From: Candidatus Saccharimonadota bacterium
GTDB taxonomy: Bacteria > Patescibacteriota > Saccharimonadia > Saccharimonadales > Saccharimonadaceae
Length of the DNA: 64,000 nt
Assembly: GCA_015999875.1 (NCBI GenBank)
Contig: JAECRG010000001.1
Coordinates: 297,330 to 361,329, forward strand
Reading direction: 5' to 3'
Part shown: piece by piece, positions 1 to 6,918 of the stretch
How positions within the stretch are numbered: position 1 is the stretch's first letter
How the letters are laid out: every line of letters begins with the position of its first letter
Position numbers and translations under genes: made by a program
The notes under the pieces: generated by a model
Told to the model about the DNA's origin: nothing
The model's input: only the letters and a program-made list of their open reading frames with translations
The model's database searches: none

Positions 1-105
1 TTTGGGTGGATTGGCGACCTACTTTATATGGATAAGACTTTTGATGAAGCGATGGCAAAACGTGGCTTCACGAACACCAATATTCGTAACGAACAAGGGC
101 GATAA
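1..105 (+). CDS. C-terminal fragment of an unidentified protein (cut by window edge)
   Basis: The reading frame is open from the first base and ends at a TAA at 103-105, giving the last 34 residues of a protein (ending ...NIRNEQGR). A strong intrinsic terminator follows 17 bases later, which supports this being the true end of a transcribed gene. The tail is hydrophilic and carries no motif I recognise, so no function is given. Confidence 0.55.
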   Translation, partial: FGWIGDLLYMDKTFDEAMAKRGFTNTNIRNEQGR

Positions 106-121
106 TCCCAACAATTGTCTG

Positions 122-160
122 CCAACAAAATGACCCCTGTTAGCGGGGTCTTATTGTTGG
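122..160 (+). terminator. Intrinsic terminator after the left-edge gene
   Basis: A stem built on GACCCC/GGGGTC with a 7-base loop (TGTTAGC) is extended outward by CCAACAA.../...TTGTTGG with few mismatches. It lies directly downstream of the stop at 105 and before the oppositely oriented DUF4238 gene, so it may stop transcription from both sides. Confidence 0.7.
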
Positions 161-259
161 GCTAAATCCAGACAAAAGGTTTTTACCTATCCACGATTAT
201 TTAGGTAGGTAGTGCGTTTACGGATTTTTCTAAATTAACGCCTTTGATAGGTAGGGGGG

Positions 260-1171
260 CTACTCTGTGCCTCGATAATATGTCATTAGATCTTCAAGAT
301 CGGAACGAGATTTTGCGTATGCGAATTGCTCTGAGTGTTGGGCACGCACTAGATTATATTCATCAACTTCCGCATCGCCCACTGCCTTTCTTTTAAATTT
401 CTTGCCGACAGTAGGGTCTGTGAGCTCAATCAGAACGTCAGGGGTTAATGCTAGAAACTGTGGTCTTTGCATAATGTGATTATTGAACATATCATCACTT
501 GTTAATTCGATTACCGGCGTATCGGACGTAATAAACTGCTTCGAGCCTTTCGCTATGTAGAACCTCCAATTCTTACCCTTGAACCAAAGCATATACTCCT
601 CGGTCTTCTGGATTGTATTTAGGTGATGCTGATTGCCAAATTCTAGCTTATAATCACCATCTAGGTACATATTTCGCATCTTATCTATTCTCTCCGTTGA
701 AGCTTCGACACCCTTCTCATCAAAAGCTTGTTTGATATCATCTATGAAGTGCGGTTCAGCGGCTACGGTCTGCCCGAACCATTTCATAGCCTTTTCCATC
801 ATTCCGTTCACACTACTTCTCATTTGTGGACTTCTGACCCACAGGCAAGCGAAAAACCAGGCAAGTTGATCAAGCTGTCTCGGATTTATTTGCTTGTAGT
901 TTAAAATATCATCGATTATGCCATCAATGCCACTAGCAAAGTAGTCCTCGATTTCTTTAAAATAGGCTTCAAACTCCTGACTAATGTCATCAGCGACACC
1001 CGTTTCTTCGGCATAGTAAAAATCTTGCCAGCAGACACTCGTGTATGAGCGAGATTTCATCATCCTCCCTTGAGGTAAATCTAAAACCTGGATCATATTC
1101 TTGTCGTCAGAAAACCGCTTAAAGTAGAAACTTGGTGCGAAGTGCTGTCGTTTGGTTATTTGCTTACTCAA
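260..1171 (-). CDS. DUF4238 domain protein, partner of the reverse transcriptase
   Basis: This is a 303-residue protein. The N-terminus (MSKQITKRQHFAPSFYFKRF) and the later F-F-A-C-L-W-V-R-S-P stretch fit the DUF4238 family, whose biochemical role is not known. I chose the TTG at 1171 because a GAGG Shine-Dalgarno sits 8 bases upstream. The longer frame would start inside the reverse transcriptase gene and its first 40 residues look unlike the family. The gene begins 24 bases after the reverse transcriptase stop on the same strand, so the two are probably co-transcribed. DUF4238 proteins are often seen in variable or defence-rich regions; a role in phage defence with the RT is inference only. 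Confidence 0.7.
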   Translation of the reverse strand: MSKQITKRQHFAPSFYFKRFSDDKNMIQVLDLPQGRMMKSRSYTSVCWQDFYYAEETGVADDISQEFEAYFKEIEDYFASGIDGIIDDILNYKQINPRQLDQLAWFFACLWVRSPQMRSSVNGMMEKAMKWFGQTVAAEPHFIDDIKQAFDEKGVEASTERIDKMRNMYLDGDYKLEFGNQHHLNTIQKTEEYMLWFKGKNWRFYIAKGSKQFITSDTPVIELTSDDMFNNHIMQRPQFLALTPDVLIELTDPTVGKKFKRKAVGDAEVDEYNLVRAQHSEQFAYAKSRSDLEDLMTYYRGTE

Positions 1172-1194
1172 TGTTATGACCTCGTTATAAATTC

Positions 1195-2739
1195 TCAAGC
1201 TTGACGCACAAAGCTCACGGCAACTTGCAGCTGTTGTTCTAAGTCTTTTAGGAGAGCATTTCGTACCTCTGGAATGAGTGAAACGAGTGAGCAAACAAGG
1301 GCGTTCCTCTCCTGTGATGAGGTGGCTTGAGGTAGGGCGTCCTTAATCTTTATCAGGTCTGTATGTTTACCATTCTTTCCCAGAATGCTTTTCGCTAACG
1401 CCCTGTAGTAAGCGGGTTTGTTATGATCAAAGGCGATTGTTCGAGCAAAATCAATAAATACACTGTCTAGACAGCCCTGTTCTAGCAGCCACTCGCAGAC
1501 TAAAAAGTTTTGATAATCGTAGACTGAACTACCCGAAGCCAAGTAACTAGTTAGTCTATCGAAGAAAGTATCAGCATTAGTGACTTTCCCTAAATAACCC
1601 AGAATGAACGACGTTTCTTCTGGGTGATTATCTAAATTGTCTAAGCAGAAGTATGCAGCAAAGTCGTCACCTGCTGCACTTAATCTGTTCAAGAGGTAGT
1701 GGAATAGAGATTTGTCGAACGCATTGTCACTACCCTTAAGATAATACTCTGTAAATTCGTGTTTAATATGGGACAGTTGAATTGAGTTAGGTATTCCAGT
1801 ATTGACAGCTATTCGTGCTGCATACGGATCATCGCCGATGATAATATCGTCTAATTCATCCACGAGGCGATCTTGCAAAGCGGCAATAACCGCCGCTTGT
1901 CCTTCGATTTCCCTAATGGCATCTACGGTTTTTAGGATTTTAGATTTTGAAGACTGAAGATTTAAGCCACGCTTACGTAAGATACTCGACAGCGTCATTA
2001 GTGCGAGCTTTGCTTCATTACTTGACTTGCAGAAAATCCTAATATCATCAACATAGCGTGTCATTTTGTACCCGCTATCTCGCATCTCAATATCCACTTG
2101 GCTTAGGTATAATTTCGCTAGCATATGCGAAGCACTCACGCCCTGGGGAATACCCTTGCTCTCAATTTGACCCCAAGATTTTAACGCTTTACGCAGTTGA
2201 TCTGTGATCGGCTTCGCAACACCAATTCTGCCTAGATCGAGGAATAGTGTTTTGATATCGAGATTTTCATAGCAACCTGTAATGTCGGTCATCACTACGA
2301 AGCCGTACCCATCCGCAATAGTGTCGATACTATTGATACCCCATCTTTTCCAGCAACTGTATGACTGCCTGAACCAGTAATCCTGGTCGTCGTCACTATA
2401 CAGCTCGTAGCCAAAGTCAACTACCCCTTGGGTAGACTGTATTTCACTGCGTATTTCAGGAAGTGCTTCCTCGATAAGTATATTGTATGCGAGCTGGTCT
2501 TCTAAGGTGATTATCGAGCCTGGTCGAACCGCACCTTTCCCCTTTGGTACTTCTGCGATTGAGCTAGGCGAGAACCTATAGCTTCCGTCTGCGATCTCTT
2601 TGCGAATTCTTTCGGTAGTTGCTTCCGCATCATTGTTTAATAGGGTCAACTCAAAGGGGAACCTAACAAAGTTCATTTTATTTACATCCGACCTAACTAT
2701 GCGTAAAGGTCTGAGTGCATTACCTGTATCCGTATCCAT
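1195..2739 (-). CDS. Orphan reverse transcriptase with helical C-terminal region (defence-type RT candidate)
   Basis: This is a 514-residue RNA-directed DNA polymerase. Visible RT motifs are motif A (TDITGCYENLD, catalytic Asp about residue 152), motif B (GIPQGVSAS, about 196-204) and the YVDD box (about 229-232). Residues from about 300 to the end have no RT or maturase/HNH motifs and read as a string of amphipathic helices. This resembles the unknown-group and Abi-type RTs used in phage defence rather than group II intron or retron RTs. A TATAAT at about 2750-2755 lies 10 bases before the ATG at 2739, so the message would have almost no leader; an upstream in-frame ATG at 2769 would precede that promoter. 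The DUF4238 gene follows within 24 bases. A defence role is inferred from architecture and neighbours. Confidence 0.8.
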   Translation of the reverse strand: MDTDTGNALRPLRIVRSDVNKMNFVRFPFELTLLNNDAEATTERIRKEIADGSYRFSPSSIAEVPKGKGAVRPGSIITLEDQLAYNILIEEALPEIRSEIQSTQGVVDFGYELYSDDDQDYWFRQSYSCWKRWGINSIDTIADGYGFVVMTDITGCYENLDIKTLFLDLGRIGVAKPITDQLRKALKSWGQIESKGIPQGVSASHMLAKLYLSQVDIEMRDSGYKMTRYVDDIRIFCKSSNEAKLALMTLSSILRKRGLNLQSSKSKILKTVDAIREIEGQAAVIAALQDRLVDELDDIIIGDDPYAARIAVNTGIPNSIQLSHIKHEFTEYYLKGSDNAFDKSLFHYLLNRLSAAGDDFAAYFCLDNLDNHPEETSFILGYLGKVTNADTFFDRLTSYLASGSSVYDYQNFLVCEWLLEQGCLDSVFIDFARTIAFDHNKPAYYRALAKSILGKNGKHTDLIKIKDALPQATSSQERNALVCSLVSLIPEVRNALLKDLEQQLQVAVSFVRQA

Positions 2740-2799
2740 ATTAGATACTATTATAGCCTGGCGGTACACCCTGTGACTATACCGATGTTGAATGTAAGT

Positions 2800-2934
2800 C
2801 TACGGCAGTACATAACTACTCTTATATTGGTGATACTGCACGGCCAAAATATCCTTCCACCTATCTATTTCCGACCTCAGTAAATCGAACCATTCGTCAT
2901 CTTCAGGGTGTAAAAAGTTTTGAGCGTCCTGCAC
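2800..2934 (-). pseudogene. Out-of-frame coding fragment across the recombinase 3' end (likely target-gene remnant or small ORF)
   Basis: A 44-codon frame (GTG at 2934, TAG at 2800-2802) overlaps the last 58 bases of the recombinase in another frame. Its product is strongly protein-like and acidic (contains FLHPEDDEWFDLLRSEIDRW), whereas the recombinase reading of the same bases looks like read-out noise. This is what is seen when a serine integrase inserts into a gene and its own 3' end runs into the target. No ribosome binding site precedes the GTG. It could instead be a small real gene between the recombinase and the RT. Confidence 0.45.
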
Positions 2935-4451
2935 CAAATTTGAGTTTTTGACCCGTCAGGGTCTTTTTCTTTTTGTTTAAGTACTTTATCAAAGGGGTAA
3001 TTGACGGTATACGACAGCTTTTTATCGTTCAATTGCAGGTTAGAAACCATGAAACCAATGAGTTTTGAGCGTTGATGCTCGTCGGCAAGTTCAAACAGTT
3101 CTTTTGCCCGACCCAACAGATCAAGAAGGTATGACGCCGTTACTAAAAAGTCCTTGTTGCCCTTAGTTAGAACATTAAGCCTATCGTCCAGCTCCTCCTG
3201 GCGCCCTGTAAGCTTCTTGACTATACGCTCGTGCTGTTCTGGTGTTATCTTTTCATCAACAAGCTTTTCGAACCAATTCTCAAGCTTCACGGTAATCTCG
3301 TCATACTCTTTCCGTATTGAATTAATAGATTGCACATGGAACATTTGCTGGTCATCATGATTTCTCTTCAGTTCATTAAGAACTTTTTCTACAAGATTTT
3401 TAGGAACAGTCATCCGATGGAATAGCTCACCGATTGAGCCAAGCACTAGAGACTCAGCTGTATTCGGGTTGTCGCATAGCGGGTTGGCGCACTTTAGATA
3501 GACCCAGCGCTTTGATTTAAACGAGCTTATCGTGCGTCCACAGCGACCGCATCTTACTATATCGTTAAAGTTGAAATCTAAGCTATTCCACTTAGTGCTT
3601 GTGACGCCCCTAGTTTCTTTAACTCGCTGACAGCGATTATATAGTGCACGGTCAATAAGCGCTGGATAATTATGTTTATACTCCACGCCATCATGCTCCA
3701 TGATTCCGTAATAGAATTTATTCTGTAACATTTTCTCAACGGTTGCCTTGGTAAGCTTTGCCTTGCCTGTTTTTCTACTTACATACCCAGCTTTTGTGAT
3801 TTCTTTTGCAATCACTGCGTACGGCATACCTTGTGCTCGAAGTTCAAAAACCTTAACGACATAGTGAGCGCGTTCTTCATCAACTATAACACCCTTGAGA
3901 GGCCGAGAGAGCGCCTCTGTGGGCATAACGATGTTTCTATAGCCGATTGGTGCTTGGTGCGTCCAGACACCCTCCGAGCGAAGCTGGTCAAAACGACGTT
4001 TTACATTGTCTCTTATCGAGCTTGAATAATAGGCAGCTAATGAGATACCAATATCCAATCTAAACCTATCGGCGGCTGGTGAGTTTTTATTTATATATAA
4101 ATTGTCACTAGGAAAGTGCATCTCTAGCTTGCCACTTTCGTACAGGCGTGTCAGGGTTGCCTTTTCAGTCGATGACGAGTCTCTGCTGAAGCGGTCAATT
4201 TTATCAAACACAACAATACTAGGTTCGGTGGCGTTTTCTAGCGGTGTAATGACAAGCTCATTGAAAGTCTTACGGTTCTGCTTAAATGCTGTTTCATCGA
4301 ACTCGATATACTTGAAGTCAATATCTTGTTTCCAGTTATTCTTGGCCGCATATTCATATAGTCGTTTCTGCTGAGCAGGAAGTGCTTTGCGTTGTTCTAC
4401 ATCGGATACGCGTGCTACTAGTAGGGTGGTTGGTTTATTTAGGGTTTTCAT
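2877..4451 (-). CDS. Large serine recombinase (integrase)
   Basis: This is a 524-residue site-specific recombinase. The N-terminal resolvase domain has the catalytic serine in ARVSDVEQ (Ser16) and the DRFSRD motif at 86-91. It is followed by a 'Recombinase' DNA-binding domain (about 170-290), a zinc ribbon with CGRCGR and CANPLC (about 300-325) and a coiled-coil stretch rich in Leu/Glu/Lys (about 370-460). This is the large serine integrase layout. An ATG with AAAGGA upstream and a TATAAT at 4474-4479 supports the start. The last 18 residues probably derive from the target DNA. It most likely integrated the neighbouring minus-strand genes up to about 6.0 kb, though element ends were not identified. 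Confidence 0.92.
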   Translation of the reverse strand: MKTLNKPTTLLVARVSDVEQRKALPAQQKRLYEYAAKNNWKQDIDFKYIEFDETAFKQNRKTFNELVITPLENATEPSIVVFDKIDRFSRDSSSTEKATLTRLYESGKLEMHFPSDNLYINKNSPAADRFRLDIGISLAAYYSSSIRDNVKRRFDQLRSEGVWTHQAPIGYRNIVMPTEALSRPLKGVIVDEERAHYVVKVFELRAQGMPYAVIAKEITKAGYVSRKTGKAKLTKATVEKMLQNKFYYGIMEHDGVEYKHNYPALIDRALYNRCQRVKETRGVTSTKWNSLDFNFNDIVRCGRCGRTISSFKSKRWVYLKCANPLCDNPNTAESLVLGSIGELFHRMTVPKNLVEKVLNELKRNHDDQQMFHVQSINSIRKEYDEITVKLENWFEKLVDEKITPEQHERIVKKLTGRQEELDDRLNVLTKGNKDFLVTASYLLDLLGRAKELFELADEHQRSKLIGFMVSNLQLNDKKLSYTVNYPFDKVLKQKEKDPDGSKTQIWCRTLKTFYTLKMTNGSIY

Positions 4452-4473
4452 AATTATTATCCTTTACAAATCT

Positions 4474-4479
4474 ATTATA
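4474..4479 (-). promoter_or_regulatory. -10 element of the recombinase gene
   Basis: The hexamer TATAAT (minus strand) stands 22 bases before the recombinase ATG, and an AAAGGA ribosome binding site lies in between. I see no convincing -35 box. It overlaps the end region of the small upstream frame, so the recombinase may be transcribed both alone and by read-through. Confidence 0.5.
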
Positions 4480-4491
4480 GTATTTTATAGC

Positions 4492-4596
4492 CTATTTTTC
4501 ACCTCTGTTATCTAAATCAATCTGAACAAGAATATCGAGTAATCCTGCCAGGTGCTTTAGACTTAAGAGCTGAATCTTACTTACGGAGTTGGCCAT
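4492..4596 (-). CDS. Small 34-residue hypothetical protein
   Basis: An ATG-to-TAG frame of 34 codons (begins MANSVSKIQLLSLKHLAGLL) overlaps the last 16 bases of the HTH gene and ends 40 bases before the recombinase start. The product is hydrophobic/amphipathic and helix-like. Overlap with the upstream stop suggests translational coupling. Serine integrases often have a small excision cofactor nearby, but nothing here proves that role. It may be fortuitous. Confidence 0.35.
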   Translation of the reverse strand: MANSVSKIQLLSLKHLAGLLDILVQIDLDNRGEK

Positions 4597-5114
4597 GTTG
4601 AAGTTCCGTATTTTTTCGCTAAGATAGCTGAAAGAGTGCCTTTGGTATCTTTACTATTTAGTCTTTTAGGTTCGTATTGTTTACTGGTTGTATATGAAGC
4701 GGGTCGATACTTCACTTTTACTTTTGATACACTCCTCCTGCGAGGTAAGTCTTTGCAAACTTTCTGATGCTCATACAGCTGCCTAGCGCAAAGCTTCATG
4801 TTGTACGTATTTGAACTGCCAAGCTTCCGGTGTCGCTTGATAAAACCTTTTTCTTCGAGCGACTTCAGACGTTTCTGGATGGTCGAGTAACCCTTAGATG
4901 GATACCTCGCTAGAGTTACGATAGAGGGATAAACTTTTCCGTCGTGCTCAAACCAGAATGTTAGTAGCTGTAAAAGAGTTGTTAACTCCCCGTCTTTTAA
5001 TCCCAGATGACCCTGACAGGAGAGGAGTAGGTTTGGTACTTGTGTAAAACCGTACTGCTCAATTTCGGGTGACCATTTTCCTGAAAAGCCATATTTATTA
5101 CTTTCGGTTTTCAT
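4581..5114 (-). CDS. Winged helix-turn-helix protein of the integrated element
   Basis: This is a 177-residue basic protein. Residues about 25-105 look like the HTH_36 winged helix found in plasmid/phage replication initiators and regulators (TQVPNLLLSCQGHLGLKDGE, then YPSIVTLARYPSKGYSTIQK). The C-terminal third is Lys/Arg-rich and probably disordered. I chose the ATG at 5114 because GGAG sits 8 bases upstream; a longer frame to 5138 lacks this. A 13-bp inverted repeat lies just upstream and could be its operator. It may regulate or initiate replication of the recombinase element; that is inference. Confidence 0.7.
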   Translation of the reverse strand: MKTESNKYGFSGKWSPEIEQYGFTQVPNLLLSCQGHLGLKDGELTTLLQLLTFWFEHDGKVYPSIVTLARYPSKGYSTIQKRLKSLEEKGFIKRHRKLGSSNTYNMKLCARQLYEHQKVCKDLPRRRSVSKVKVKYRPASYTTSKQYEPKRLNSKDTKGTLSAILAKKYGTSTWPTP

Positions 5115-5132
5115 TACATCTTCTCCGTGACT

Positions 5133-5173
5133 GCACATCCCTAGCGAGAAGCAACTATTTGCTAGTGATGTGC
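5133..5173. repeat. 13-bp inverted repeat upstream of the HTH gene
   Basis: Arms GCACATCCCTAGC (5133-5145) and GCTAGTGATGTGC (5161-5173) are complementary except for two central positions and are separated by 15 bases. It lies between the terminator of the upstream gene and the HTH start. An operator for the HTH protein, a leader hairpin, or part of an element origin are all possible. Confidence 0.5.
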
Positions 5174-5228
5174 GTTATCGTGCTTCCTGTCTTTACTATA
5201 AATTGACGCACGACATACGGGAGATGAC

Positions 5229-5254
5229 AAAAAAAGGAACAAATTTGTCCCTTG
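5229..5254 (-). terminator. Intrinsic terminator after the 190-residue gene
   Basis: Read on the minus strand, AAGGGACAAATTTGTTCCTT forms a near-perfect hairpin directly followed by a run of T. It begins right after the stop of the gene at 5257-5829, so the HTH gene downstream probably has its own promoter. Confidence 0.7.
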
Positions 5255-5256
5255 AT

Positions 5257-5829
5257 TTAGTTCTTAAAACGAGTGATGATTTTCTTAATTTTATCTTTTG
5301 TTGCGAGAGGGTCATTTTTGTATGCTTCGGGCATATATTTCTTCGAGATTTCTGCGATACTCAGCCCCTTTTGTCGGTCTGTGTATATACGATTTTTAAG
5401 TGTATCTCGTGAAGGTGCTAGTCGATTGACCTGGTTAAGAAAAGGCTTCAAGGCTTTCCATGCTGCAACGTAATCTTCTTGCTTGAGACCTCTTTCCATT
5501 TTTATAACAAGGTCGTCATGTTCAATATCTTCAACATAAATCAAAGGGTCACGCTCGATATCCGTATACACGGGCTTTTCTCCCAGTGCAATATAAGCAG
5601 CTACATAGTCAAACCAACCAATTGGCAAGTTCTCCTCCTCGATAATTTCCGCTACTTCCTTAGCAATTTTTTCAAAACAAGCATGATATTCATCGCTATC
5701 TTCAGTTCTATTTTGACCGATAACTTGTTGAATGAGCCACTCATTAACAGCTCCTGGTGTTTGCTGGTACTCGTTAAAATCATAAAAATCAGTGACACCT
5801 AAGCTCTCTCGTGCGTCATGTATTAGCAT
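5257..5829 (-). CDS. Hypothetical protein with C-terminal HTH-like segment
   Basis: This is a 190-residue protein I do not recognise. It is acidic in the first two thirds, with several helices. The last about 45 residues (SIAEISKKYMPEAYK and KIKKIITRFKN) resemble a helix-turn-helix of the kind that recognises repeated DNA. Its ATG lies inside the end of the preceding 58-residue frame, so the two are translationally coupled. It belongs to the minus-strand gene train of the recombinase element. Confidence 0.6.
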   Translation of the reverse strand: MLIHDARESLGVTDFYDFNEYQQTPGAVNEWLIQQVIGQNRTEDSDEYHACFEKIAKEVAEIIEEENLPIGWFDYVAAYIALGEKPVYTDIERDPLIYVEDIEHDDLVIKMERGLKQEDYVAAWKALKPFLNQVNRLAPSRDTLKNRIYTDRQKGLSIAEISKKYMPEAYKNDPLATKDKIKKIITRFKN

Positions 5830-5999
5830 CTGAAAAGTAGCATCATTGAGAATGTGCTTTTCGTCAAAGCGTAAGTTTTTTGGCGATTATTCGTTTGGAG
5901 ATAGAAATGAATTCGGCGATTTAATAGCGAAACCTGCTTTTCAAGCGGCATACCGTTAAGCATGTCAGGTGTAAGTTTATCTTTTCGCTTAATACTCAT
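5823..5999 (-). CDS. Small 58-residue hypothetical protein, first gene of the element operon
   Basis: The frame runs MSIKRKDKLTPDMLNGMPLE... to a TAA at 5823-5825 and overlaps the next gene by 7 bases. A longer frame exists up to 6107, but I chose the ATG at 5999 because TATACT lies 9 bases before it and the upstream residues look non-coding. The product is basic. Function unknown. Confidence 0.5.
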   Translation of the reverse strand: MSIKRKDKLTPDMLNGMPLEKQVSLLNRRIHFYLQTNNRQKTYALTKSTFSMMLLFRC

Positions 6000-6087
6000 T
6001 CTATATCCAGTATAGACGGTTGCATATTTTTTAGTTTCAAAAATTACAATTATCTCTGATGTCGCACTGTTATTGAAAGAAATCGGA

Positions 6088-6093
6088 TATACT
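6088..6093 (+). promoter_or_regulatory. Putative -10 element of the structured RNA
   Basis: TATACT at 6088-6093 would place a transcription start near 6100, just upstream of the folded region that ends in a T-run at 6253-6257. No clear -35 is seen. Confidence 0.4.
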
Positions 6094-6099
6094 AGTTCC

Positions 6100-6257
6100 A
6101 AGCACATTCGTGCCTAAGCCTAGAGCCGCTCTCACGAGAAGGTATGGCTGTTAAATCTATCAGGAAGTAAAAGCTCGTCGTCAGAGCACTATTTCCTGAT
6201 AGTCATGCCCGAAAGGGTGTGGGTGGCCTCAAAACCACCACTGGCGGCGAGCTTTTT
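6100..6257 (+). ncRNA. Candidate structured RNA with pseudoknot or switching fold
   Basis: Four stems can be drawn. Stem A pairs 6157-6166 with 6193-6202 (10 perfect pairs). Stem B pairs 6172-6184 with 6241-6253 (13 pairs, two of them G-U). Hairpin 1 is 6204-6210/6215-6221, capped by a GAAA tetraloop. Hairpin 2 is 6222-6226/6235-6239. The 5' half of B lies in the loop of A, so A and B form a pseudoknot or are mutually exclusive. B is followed by TTTTT and could be a terminator stem. No significant protein frame covers the stretch. I cannot match it to tmRNA, RNase P, SRP or any riboswitch I know. It is either an independent RNA or the regulatory leader of the DUF4352 gene 50 bases downstream. 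Confidence 0.5.
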
Positions 6258-6308
6258 AGTTTGCGCCAAAAACTATATTAAATGTAAGGGTCTACAGGAG
6301 GATTCTTC

Positions 6309-6869
6309 ATGAACGGAAACAACAATAAAAAACCATGGTATAAACGCTTTTGGGTTTGGGTACTTATCATTATTGTAATTGGTGGCATTGGTAGTGCGGC
6401 GGGTGGAAATAAGGGCGATACACCAACAAGCACCACGAACGGAACTACAGTATCAGAGACTAAGACACCAGAAGATAAGACGGAATTTGCCGTGGGTGAA
6501 ACTGCGAGCTTTGACGACAAGTCTATTACGATTACCGACGTACAACGTAACTACGACACAGGTAACCAATTCGCTCAGCCTGAATCAGGTAAGGAGTTTG
6601 TGCTCGTTACTGTTGAAATGGCTAATAATAGCAAGAACTCAATGGACTACAATACCTTTGAGTTTAAGTTACAGGACTCAAACGGTGTTCAGCTGAATGA
6701 ATCGTTTACCGCTTTGTCAGAAGGTAAGCTCAATAGCGGCTCACTGGCTCCTAGTGGTAAAGTAACGGGCAAGCTAGCCTATGAAGTGCCTAAAGATGAT
6801 GCAGGGCTTAAGTTGCTCTATCAGAGCTTTAGCTTCTTTAGTAACAAGGCTGTTACATTTAGTCTTTAA
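6309..6869 (+). CDS. Membrane-anchored DUF4352 protein
   Basis: This is a 186-residue protein: a short basic N-terminus, one transmembrane segment (about residues 14-30, VWVLIIIVIGGIG), a Thr/Ser/Gly-rich linker, and a C-terminal immunoglobulin-like domain from about 65 (SITITDVQRNY..., KEFVLVTVEMANNSKNSMDY) typical of DUF4352. It should be tethered in the membrane with the domain outside. An AGGAGG ribosome binding site 8 bases before the ATG is one of the strongest in the window. It lies downstream of the structured RNA candidate, which could control it. Confidence 0.8.
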   Translation: MNGNNNKKPWYKRFWVWVLIIIVIGGIGSAAGGNKGDTPTSTTNGTTVSETKTPEDKTEFAVGETASFDDKSITITDVQRNYDTGNQFAQPESGKEFVLVTVEMANNSKNSMDYNTFEFKLQDSNGVQLNESFTALSEGKLNSGSLAPSGKVTGKLAYEVPKDDAGLKLLYQSFSFFSNKAVTFSL

Positions 6870-6888
6870 TGAACTAACTCCCAACTCT

Positions 6889-6918
6889 ATAGAACCCCTT
6901 AAATGAGAGGGGTTCTAT
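6889..6918. terminator. Bidirectional terminator between converging genes
   Basis: TAGAACCCCT and AGGGGTTCTA form a perfect 10-bp stem around an 8-base loop, with T-rich tails on both sides. It separates the DUF4352 gene (+) from the converging gene at 6915-7760, whose TAG stop is inside the stem. Confidence 0.8.

Noticed and set aside
184-253. TACCTATC/GATAGGTA inverted pair near the left edge as a mobile-element end
   Set aside because: Only 8 bases at 54-base distance; no target duplication or matching copy at another boundary was found.
2740-2876. A retron-type ncRNA (msr/msd) next to the reverse transcriptase
   Set aside because: The upstream gap has no long inverted repeat framing a template, and the promoter abuts the RT start codon.
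5170-5412. 80-residue plus-strand frame opposite the element genes
   Set aside because: Cys/Phe-rich shadow of the 190-residue gene; the minus-strand frame is longer, coupled and has a terminator.
6100-6257. Calling the structured region an HDV-like ribozyme, tmRNA, RNase P or SRP RNA
   Set aside because: The topology lacks the P3 hairpin of HDV-like ribozymes, and the conserved sequence boxes of tmRNA, RNase P and SRP RNA are not found.
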